Below are positions 15,397 to 20,401 of a stretch of 20,401 bases of DNA, in pieces; the first letter of the stretch is position 1, and the number at the start of each line of letters is the position of its first letter. Where the stretch lies: positions 1-20,401 of the forward strand of contig JAFRMM010000117.1 in assembly GCA_017430675.1 (NCBI GenBank), in the 5' to 3' direction. The translations under genes and the position numbers were made by a program. Below the pieces are notes generated by a model. That model was given only the letters and a program-made list of their open reading frames with translations, was not told where the DNA came from and searched no databases. Source of the DNA: Prevotella sp. Its GTDB lineage: Bacteria > Bacteroidota > Bacteroidia > Bacteroidales > Bacteroidaceae.

Positions 15397-16510
15397 TCTG
15401 GGGACGGTTGTTGTGCTTCTTCTTTTTCTTTCTCTTGGCCTTGTCGAAGCGGCTGATGTCACCTCCTGTGAGATCGACGTGGGTCTTTGTCTGGACGGGC
15501 TTCTTTCCATCATCCTGCAGGGAGATGGGCTTCTCACCCCGGCGGTTCATCTCAATGATCTGTTTAGCGCGTTCGGCGGTGATGGTCTCCAGATTGGCGG
15601 CAATGTTCTTGTCGGTGGAATAAGAGACCATTCCTGCGAGGATATCACTCTTGAAGAGGTGATAGTCTGCATCCTGTGTCTGGAGGATGATATCCCTGCC
15701 GGGCAGACGCTTACTGGCCTCCACATAATCATCGACCTCATAGTTCAGGCAGCACTTCAGTTTGGCGCACATGCCTGCCAGTTTCTGAGGGTTGAGCGAG
15801 ATGTCCTGGAATCGGGCGGCATTGGTGCTGACGCTGGAGAAGTTCTTCATCCAGGTGGCACAGCAGAGTTCCCGTCCGCAGGGACCTGTACCGCCAATAC
15901 GCCCGGCTTCCTGACGGGCACCGATCTGCTTCATCTCGATGCGTACGTGGAAGGCAGCCGCCAAATCCTTGATCAACTGGCGGAAATCCACGCGCTCGTC
16001 GGCGATGTAGTAGAAGATGGCCTTGTTGCCGTCGCCCTGATATTCCACGTCACCGATCTTCATGTCCAGCCCGAGTCCCTTGGCTATCTGGCGGCTCTCG
16101 ATCATGGTCTTATGCTCACGGGCCTTCGCCTCGCGGAACTTCTCCATGTCCGTCGTACGGGCAATGCGGTAGATGCGCTTGATATCGTCGGCCGATTTCA
16201 GGTTGGCCTTCTTCAACTGCAGTTTCACGAGTCTGCCAGTGAGTGTCACCACACCGATATCGTGCCCGGGACTGGCCTCCACAGCCACCACGTCACCTTT
16301 CTTCAGGTCCAGGTTGTTCACGTTATGGTAATATCCCTTGCGGGTGTGTTTGAACTGTACTTCCACCAGGTCAGTGGTTTCCGTATTGCCGGGCACGTCA
16401 GCGAGCCAGTCGTAGGTATTCAACTGGCGATCCTGACGACCTACTGCCTGACGGCACAGTCCTCGGTCGCAACCGACTTTGATGGGCAATTCTTTCGTTT
16501 TCTCTGTCAT
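15386..16510 (-). CDS. PSP1-domain protein, RicT/YaaT-like, with conserved cysteines
   Basis: A cytoplasmic protein of the PSP1/YaaT family. The B. subtilis relative RicT works with RicA and RicF in an Fe-S-bearing complex affecting mRNA processing and phosphorelay. Neither partner is seen here, and function in Bacteroidetes is unsettled. The 374 residues carry cysteines in the family arrangement: Cys14 and Cys19 (VGCDRGLC), Cys211, Cys216 and Cys217 (GPCGRELCC), and Cys248, Cys253, Cys254 (CAKLKCCLNYE), suitable for binding a [4Fe-4S] cluster. KGDVVAVEASPGHDIGVVTL at 71-90 is the PSP1 start. The C-terminal 110 residues are an extension ending in a lysine-rich tail (KRKKKKK), perhaps for nucleic acid binding. 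It begins 19 bases after the delta' gene and overlaps gldH by 11 bases. Family call is firm; role is not. Confidence 0.9.
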   Translation of the reverse strand: MTEKTKELPIKVGCDRGLCRQAVGRQDRQLNTYDWLADVPGNTETTDLVEVQFKHTRKGYYHNVNNLDLKKGDVVAVEASPGHDIGVVTLTGRLVKLQLKKANLKSADDIKRIYRIARTTDMEKFREAKAREHKTMIESRQIAKGLGLDMKIGDVEYQGDGNKAIFYYIADERVDFRQLIKDLAAAFHVRIEMKQIGARQEAGRIGGTGPCGRELCCATWMKNFSSVSTNAARFQDISLNPQKLAGMCAKLKCCLNYEVDDYVEASKRLPGRDIILQTQDADYHLFKSDILAGMVSYSTDKNIAANLETITAERAKQIIEMNRRGEKPISLQDDGKKPVQTKTHVDLTGGDISRFDKAKRKKKKKHNNRPQNGE

Positions 16511-16532
16511 ATTATACTTTTTTACTTTTTTA
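16511..16532 (-). other. GTAAAAAA repeat linker between the delta' and PSP1 genes
   Basis: Read on the minus strand, the stop codon of the delta' gene is part of two consecutive GTAAAAAA units followed by GTATAAT, then the next ATG. It closely resembles the A-rich linker before mreB (9171-9208), on the opposite strand and in another operon. Confidence 0.5.
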
Positions 16533-17642
16533 CTTCTGCAGAAGCAGCACGATCATCTGTAGGGCGAAGTCGAAGAACACGATCTTCGCATTGGCATTCT
16601 GTCCGATGTCGCGGATGGCAAGATTGGCCATGTCGCTGATGGGCAGGATATTCCCCTCATTGACGAACCGGGCAAAGTTTCGGGCGAAGTCCTCCTCCTG
16701 CCGGGTCATGTAGTTCAGTTCCCCGTTCTGGAAGTTATACATGAAGTTCTCCCGTGTCATGCGCATGAAATAGGTGAGCCACCTTTTCTGTTTCTCCCTT
16801 CCCATGCCGGCCATCTGTTCACTCCATCTCCGCAGGTCCTTGATCTTCCGCTGATAGGCCAGGCGCATCAGCATGATATACATGTCGAGGAACAGTTCGT
16901 TCTCCGAACCCACCTGCAGTTCCTCCAGGGCCTTCAGCCAGTTGCCGTTAGCAATACGGCTGATGCGCTGTGCCACTTCCTCATCGATGCCTCTGCGCTC
17001 AATGAGTGCCTGACGGATGTCCTCATTGTCGGTCTTGCGGATGTCGATGCGCTGCACGCGGCTGCGGATGGTCTCCAGCAGTTTGTCAGGCTCTTGGCAC
17101 ACCATGATGAACACGGTCTGCTGGGGCGGTTCCTCGATGAGTTTCAGCAGTTTGTTGGCACACTCGATATTCATGCGCTCCGGCAACCAGATGATACTCA
17201 CCTTATAGCCGCCCTGACTCGACTTCAACGAGAGTTTCCTGACGAGGTCGTCGCTCTCGCCCGCCGTGATGATGGCCTGCTGGTTCTCCCCGCCCATGGC
17301 CTGCATCCACTCGTCCATGGTGAAGTAGGGACCCTGCATCACCAGTTCGTGCCACTCCTTGGCGAAGTCGTCGCTCACGGGCTTGTGGTCGCTGCTCATC
17401 GATGGCAGTTTGATGGTGGGGTAGGTGAAGTGCAGGTCGGGGTGCTCCAGTTTCTCCAGCATGGCTCTTGATGATGGTCTTCCGTCATCGAGGAGTTGAC
17501 AGGCGAAGGCTGTCGCCAGGGCGAGTTTTCCGCTGCCCGTCGGGCCGCAGAGCATCATCGCATGTGGCAGATGACCACTCTCCGCCATCTGTATCAGCCG
17601 CTTTTGTGACTCCTTCTGTCCTATGACCTCACTCCAATTCAT
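16530..17642 (-). CDS. holB: DNA polymerase III delta' subunit-like clamp-loader protein
   Basis: A clamp-loader AAA+ subunit that helps open and load the sliding clamp at replication forks. The 370-residue protein begins WSEVIGQKESQKRL, typical of DnaX/HolB proteins, followed by a Walker A-like GPTGSGKL at 33-40. HPDLHF at 67-72 and NKLLKLIEEPP at about 163-173 are delta' signatures. Two departures stand out. The four-cysteine zinc module normally between the Walker A helix and HPD is absent: only about 20 residues lie there, with one Cys. And the SRC sensor motif reads SRV at 194-196. The C-terminal 150 residues form the collar domain. It begins 3 bases after the metF stop. Clamp-loader function is likely retained, since delta' does not itself need to hydrolyse ATP, but this is inference. 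Confidence 0.87.
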   Translation of the reverse strand: MNWSEVIGQKESQKRLIQMAESGHLPHAMMLCGPTGSGKLALATAFACQLLDDGRPSSRAMLEKLEHPDLHFTYPTIKLPSMSSDHKPVSDDFAKEWHELVMQGPYFTMDEWMQAMGGENQQAIITAGESDDLVRKLSLKSSQGGYKVSIIWLPERMNIECANKLLKLIEEPPQQTVFIMVCQEPDKLLETIRSRVQRIDIRKTDNEDIRQALIERRGIDEEVAQRISRIANGNWLKALEELQVGSENELFLDMYIMLMRLAYQRKIKDLRRWSEQMAGMGREKQKRWLTYFMRMTRENFMYNFQNGELNYMTRQEEDFARNFARFVNEGNILPISDMANLAIRDIGQNANAKIVFFDFALQMIVLLLQK

Positions 17643-17645
17643 AAT

Positions 17646-18602
17646 TCATAACAGTCGCCTGGCGACTTCTACGACGCTATCCACTGCCGAGACGGTATAG
17701 AAATGGATGTTATGCACCCCGTGGGCGTACAGTTCTTTACATTGTTCCGTCGTCCACTCGATGCCGAGTTGCTTGGCATCTTCATCCGTCTTGCACTTCA
17801 CCACCTCCCGTGCCAGTGGCTCAGGGATGTCGCAGTGGAAGGTCTTGGGTACCACCGTCAACTGACTCAGTTTCGCCATGGGTTTGATGCCGGGGATGAT
17901 GGGGATGGTGATGCCCATCTGACGGGCCTTCTCCACGAAGGCGAAGTATTTCTGATTGTCGAAGAACAGTTGGGTGACGGCATACTGTGCCCCCAGATCC
18001 TGTTTCTCCTTCAGATACTGCATGTCCATCTCAAGGTTAGGTGCCTCCTCGTGCTTCTCGGGATAGCAGGCCACACCGTAGTCGAACGGCGTGCCCGGGT
18101 TCTTGATAGGCGAGCCGTCGGCGAAGAATCCCTCGTTGAAGCGCTTTACCTGCTTCATCAGTTCCGTCGTGTGGGCGTGGCCGCCGGGTGTCGGCACGAA
18201 ACGGCTGTCCTCCTTGGCCTTGTCGCCACGCAGCAACAACAAGTCCCTGATGCCGAGGAACTGCAGGTCGAGCAGTTCGTACTCGATATCCTCGACGGTG
18301 GCACCGCTGCAGATCACATGCGGCTGTACGGGGATGTTGTAACGCTGCTGGATGGCGGCGGCAATGGCCACGGTACCCGGGCGGCGGCGGATGCGCTGAC
18401 GCTCGAACTGTCCGTTGGGCAGTTCCCTATAGACGAACTCCGAGTGGTGCGTCGTGATGTTGATGTAGGCGGGGTCGAACACGCGCAGTTTGTCGATGTC
18501 GGCAAACAGTCTCTCCGTGCCTGTCCCCTTCAGCGGGGGCAGTACCTCAAACGAAAACCGCCGTGTGTCTGTATCTTGATGGATAAATTCCGTAACGCTC
18601 AT
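17646..18602 (-). CDS. metF: Methylenetetrahydrofolate reductase
   Basis: A flavoenzyme that reduces 5,10-methylene-THF to 5-methyl-THF, supplying the methyl group for methionine synthesis. The 318-residue protein has the FAD-dependent TIM-barrel family motifs: FSFEVLPP at 16-23 with catalytic Glu19, HVICSGAT at 95-102, LLLLRGD at 121-127 whose Asp corresponds to the flavin-tuning Asp of the E. coli enzyme, QLFFDNQKY at 211-219, and PGIKPM at 237-242. Length is close to that of E. coli MetF (296). The ATG at 18602 is 17-20 bases after a predicted promoter start. First gene of a four-gene operon with the delta' subunit, the PSP1 protein and gldH; the mix suggests shared housekeeping expression and not one pathway. 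Confidence 0.96.
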   Translation of the reverse strand: MSVTEFIHQDTDTRRFSFEVLPPLKGTGTERLFADIDKLRVFDPAYINITTHHSEFVYRELPNGQFERQRIRRRPGTVAIAAAIQQRYNIPVQPHVICSGATVEDIEYELLDLQFLGIRDLLLLRGDKAKEDSRFVPTPGGHAHTTELMKQVKRFNEGFFADGSPIKNPGTPFDYGVACYPEKHEEAPNLEMDMQYLKEKQDLGAQYAVTQLFFDNQKYFAFVEKARQMGITIPIIPGIKPMAKLSQLTVVPKTFHCDIPEPLAREVVKCKTDEDAKQLGIEWTTEQCKELYAHGVHNIHFYTVSAVDSVVEVARRLL

Positions 18603-18625
18603 TGTCTATTGTGCATAAATCGCTG

Positions 18626-18633
18626 CAAAATTA
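18626..18633 (-). promoter_or_regulatory. Bacteroidetes -7 box for the metF operon
   Basis: On the minus strand TAATTTTG matches TAnnTTTG. Transcription would start about 18621, some 19 bases before the metF ATG. No clear TTTG -33 box is found about 20 bases further upstream; that area is taken up by the ATCCGTG direct repeat and the divergent promoter. Confidence 0.5.
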
Positions 18634-18639
18634 CAAAAA

Positions 18640-18655
18640 ATCCGTGTAATCCGTG
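18640..18655. repeat. ATCCGTG direct repeat between divergent promoters
   Basis: ATCCGTG occurs at 18640-18646 and again at 18649-18655 (ATCCGTG-TA-ATCCGTG), period 9. It lies between the metF -7 box on one strand and the transporter -7 box on the other. Similar ATCCGTGTAATCCGTG stretches are, from memory, common in intergenic DNA of this group. A regulatory role is not shown. Confidence 0.5.
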
Positions 18656-18676
18656 CCATTCATGCCGAAAATTTAT

Positions 18677-18684
18677 TATCTTTG
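18677..18684 (+). promoter_or_regulatory. Bacteroidetes -7 box for the transporter gene
   Basis: TATCTTTG matches TAnnTTTG. The transporter ATG at 18692 is only 7 bases beyond it, so the transcript would begin at most a few bases before the start codon. No strong -33 element is visible. Confidence 0.5.
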
Positions 18685-18691
18685 TACCCAA

Positions 18692-19657
18692 ATGGTGGAT
18701 ATCAAGCGCTTTCTCAAGGACTGGACGCTGCCTGTGGCGATTGCCGTGGGCACGGTGGTCTATCTCGTCTTCTATTGGGTGCCGCAACTCGATGCCGTAG
18801 GCGAGGCGCTGGGCGAGGTGGTCGATACCATCTTCCCGATGATGGTGTTCTGCACCCTCTTCTCCACCTTCTGCCGCGTCGATTTCCACCAGATGAAACC
18901 CCACCGCTGGCACGTCGGGGTGATGGCGGCACAGGTGTTGCTCGTGGTGCTGAACTTGTGGATCATCTTCTGCGTCGAGGCGGACCCTCGACAGAAGATC
19001 CTGTGGGAGAGCGTGCTCACGTGTATCATCGGTCCCACGGCGACGGCTGCGCCTGTGGTCACGGCGAAGATCGGGGGCAATATCAACACGATGACGGCCT
19101 ATGTCGTGATCTCCTCCTTTGCCTGTGCACTGATGATCCCCGCCGTGTTCCCGCTGTTGGAGCGGGGCAGTCACCTGACCTTCTGGACGGCCTTTCTCAT
19201 TATCCTCGAGAAACTGGCGATGGTGCTGATCGCGCCGTTGGCCCTGGGCTGGTATATGCAGCACTTTGCCAAGCGGGTCTGCGCGTGGATCGTGTCCATC
19301 CCCGACCTGTCGTTCTATCTCTGGGCCGCACAACTCAGTGTCACCTCGGGCGTCACCGTGCGCAACATCGTCCATAGCGATGCCGGACTGCCGTTGCTGC
19401 TGCTGATTGCCGCGCTCAGCCTGATACTCTGTTTCGTGCTGTTCCTGATAGGCCGCAGCATAGGCCGTCATCTGGGTGACGAGATCGACGGCGGACAGGC
19501 ACTCTTCCAGAAGAACACTGCCCTCAGCATCTGGGTGGCCTATACCTACCTGAATCCCGTGGCCTCCGTCGGCGCGGGCTGCTATGTCCTTTGGCAGAAC
19601 ATCATCAACAGTCTCGAACTCTGGGAGTACCGTCGTAAGCATGCTATAGCGAAATAA
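18692..19657 (+). CDS. BASS-like (bile acid:sodium symporter fold) membrane transporter
   Basis: A polytopic inner-membrane protein of about 321 residues with eight to ten hydrophobic segments, resembling the bile acid:sodium symporter superfamily. Supporting features are the paired crossover-like polar motifs: GPTATAAPVVTAKIGGN at 114-130 in the first half and QKNTALSIWVAYTYLNPVAS at 273-292 in the second, the latter much like the conserved QN..LA element of BASS proteins. The transported compound cannot be predicted. I chose the ATG at 18692 (VDIKRFLKDW) over 18653 and 18662, because a promoter -7 box lies between those and the later ATG, and the upstream codons give an unlikely leader. It is divergent from metF and 33 bases before ndk. 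No soluble domains or partner subunits are seen. Confidence 0.7.
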   Translation: MVDIKRFLKDWTLPVAIAVGTVVYLVFYWVPQLDAVGEALGEVVDTIFPMMVFCTLFSTFCRVDFHQMKPHRWHVGVMAAQVLLVVLNLWIIFCVEADPRQKILWESVLTCIIGPTATAAPVVTAKIGGNINTMTAYVVISSFACALMIPAVFPLLERGSHLTFWTAFLIILEKLAMVLIAPLALGWYMQHFAKRVCAWIVSIPDLSFYLWAAQLSVTSGVTVRNIVHSDAGLPLLLLIAALSLILCFVLFLIGRSIGRHLGDEIDGGQALFQKNTALSIWVAYTYLNPVASVGAGCYVLWQNIINSLELWEYRRKHAIAK

Positions 19658-19690
19658 TCCTTTTTTTATTCACAAAAAATACTTATCATT

Positions 19691-20155
19691 ATGGAGACAA
19701 CATTAGTATTACTGAAGCCCAGTTGCGTACAGCGCCAACTGATTGGAGAGGTCATTAACCGTTTTGAGCGCCGCGGACTCCGCATCTCTGGTTTGAAGAT
19801 GATGCAACTCAGCGACGAGATCCTGCGTGAGCACTATGCCCACCTCGTCGATCGTCCCTTCTTCCCCGGCCTCTGCGCCTCGATGCAGGCCTCGCCCGTG
19901 GTGGTCCTCGCCATCTCCGGTGTCGATGCCGTCCAGGTGGTGCGCACGATGACGGGTGTCACCAACGGCCGTGAGGCAGCCCCCGGCACCATCCGCGGCG
20001 ACTACTCCGTGAGCAACCAGCAGAACATCGTCCACGCCTCCGACTCCACGTCGAACGCCCAGATCGAACTCGCCCGCTTCTTCAAGCCCGAGGAGATCTT
20101 CGACTACCAGAGCGGTGCCTTCGCCTATATCTACGGCGACGGCGAGTGCAAGTAA
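19691..20155 (+). CDS. ndk: Nucleoside diphosphate kinase
   Basis: Transfers the terminal phosphate from ATP to nucleoside diphosphates through a phospho-histidine, keeping NTP and dNTP pools balanced. The 154-residue protein has the active-site segment NIVHASDS with catalytic His115, plus GTIRGDYS at 99-106, TNGREAAPG at 91-99 and the N-terminal TLVLLKPS. The canonical KPDGVQR reads KPSCVQR here; I recall similar KPS variants in other Bacteroidales, so this is probably lineage-normal. Length is slightly above the usual 140-150, as in related genera. It starts 33 bases after the transporter stop. The gap is AT-rich (T7 and A6 runs) but has no clear -7 box or hairpin, so ndk may be read through from the transporter promoter or have an unrecognised promoter. 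Confidence 0.96.
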   Translation: METTLVLLKPSCVQRQLIGEVINRFERRGLRISGLKMMQLSDEILREHYAHLVDRPFFPGLCASMQASPVVVLAISGVDAVQVVRTMTGVTNGREAAPGTIRGDYSVSNQQNIVHASDSTSNAQIELARFFKPEEIFDYQSGAFAYIYGDGECK

Positions 20156-20401
20156 ACCATACAGATTTTGGTTTTGGACAGTGACGCCAGTGACGCTATA
20201 ATGCGTAAACTTGTCACGCGTACCGTGTAGGCGTATGCGCGTTGCGCCTGGGCGCATTATGCGTGTGCGCAGTACCCGTGAGACTTTTAGGAAATCCAGC
20301 GTCACTGGTGTCACTGGCGTCACTGAGATCTGTTTGTATCTGGACAGTGGACAGTAATGGACAGTAAAATTACAAGACTTATCACGCGTACCGCATGCGC
20401 G
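20156..20401. repeat. Gene-free region of inverted and direct repeats, running off the window
   Basis: No plausible ORF is present. The segment has four layers of repetition. A 9-base unit CAGTGACGC occurs twice in tandem at 20179-20196, and its reverse complement (GCGTCACTG/GTGTCACTG) three times in tandem at 20299-20325. TGGACAGT occurs at 20175-20182 and again three times at 20341-20365. CTTGTCACGCGTACCG (20210-20225) returns as CTTATCACGCGTACCG (20378-20393), each followed soon by ATGCGCG. Between them lie alternating purine-pyrimidine GC-rich tracts and an ATAATGCG/CGCATTAT inverted pair (20198-20205, 20253-20260). The second copy is cut by the window end, so the array may continue. Identity unknown: intergenic repeat, MITE-like element, or binding-site array. 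Confidence 0.75.

Noticed and set aside
15397..15537. Upstream extension of the gldH frame, giving a 204-residue protein.
   Set aside because: It adds a low-complexity Arg/Ser/Pro stretch lying over the PSP1 gene and would place the lipoprotein signal internally. The ATG at 15396 gives a standard lipoprotein.
15413..16639. Long open frame (408 codons) on the plus strand opposite the PSP1 gene; similar long frames lie opposite metF (17703-18800), the transporter (18599-19642) and asnA (7307-8071).
   Set aside because: They mirror the codon structure of well-identified genes on the other strand, show no recognisable domain or convincing start, and have odd amino-acid composition. They are frame shadows, not genes.
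18653..18691. Earlier ATG codons for the transporter (18653, 18662).
   Set aside because: A promoter -7 box lies between them and 18692, and the extra residues do not resemble a transporter N-terminus. Kept as an alternative to test.
19691..20155. Ndk reading KPSCVQR in place of the usual KPDGVQR, as a possible inactive or altered enzyme.
   Set aside because: The catalytic His and all other active-site segments are intact, and I recall related Bacteroidales enzymes with KPS at this position, so it seems lineage-normal.
20175..20401. CRISPR-like array at the 3' edge.
   Set aside because: The units are 8-16 bases, partly inverted and irregularly spaced; there is no constant repeat of 24-37 bases with unique spacers, and no cas gene.

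Overview
The window reads as a chromosomal segment of a Bacteroidales bacterium, most likely Prevotella or a close relative (inference). The signs are a SusC/SusD outer-membrane uptake pair, several promoters of the Bacteroidetes type (TAnnTTTG at -7), a GldH lipoprotein, and the gene order purH-mreB-mreC-mreD-mrdA-rodA that I know from this group. No tRNA, rRNA, CRISPR array, insertion sequence, phage gene or toxin-antitoxin pair is visible. Most of the window is core genome. The only accessory-looking stretch is the last ~245 bases.

Layout. (1) 1-5753, plus strand: a four-gene uptake operon with SusC (5' end outside the window), SusD, a lipoprotein with an Ig-like BT_2262-type domain, and a small Lipid_bd-type lipoprotein. 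It ends at a perfect 19-bp bidirectional terminator hairpin. (2) 5823-7172, minus strand: a secreted M6-family metallopeptidase, convergent with the uptake operon and with its own promoter. (3) 7406-8443, plus: asnA, ammonia-dependent asparagine synthetase, with its own promoter and a terminator-like hairpin. (4) 8583-14917, plus: a standalone IMP cyclohydrolase followed by the rod-shape and elongasome genes mreB, mreC, mreD, mrdA (PBP2) and rodA, closely spaced or overlapping. (5) 18602-14923, minus: metF, a DNA polymerase III delta' gene, a RicT/YaaT-like PSP1 protein and gldH, again close or overlapping, and convergent with rodA across 5 bases. (6) 18692-20155, plus: a BASS-like membrane transporter and ndk. 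(7) 20156-20401: a gene-free repeat region made of inverted arrays of a 9-base unit, TGGACAGT repeats and a 16-base direct repeat, running off the window end.

How the genes work together. The uptake operon resembles the four-component SusCD complex BT2261-2264 of Bacteroides thetaiotaomicron, which from memory was crystallised with bound peptides. A secreted peptidase next door fits oligopeptide use, but substrate is inference. The mre-mrdA-rodA block encodes the cell-elongation machine: MreB filaments, the MreC/MreD scaffold, the RodA glycosyltransferase and the PBP2 transpeptidase. AsnA, IMP cyclohydrolase, MetF and Ndk are central amino-acid, purine, one-carbon and nucleotide enzymes.

Points most worth a second look: the IMP cyclohydrolase that stops at the domain boundary, with a LacI-operator-like palindrome in its leader; the delta' subunit lacking its zinc-binding cysteines; the RicT-like Fe-S candidate protein; the nearly leaderless transporter start; and the structured repeat region at the 3' edge. 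I do not see clear evidence for a wholly new multi-gene system.
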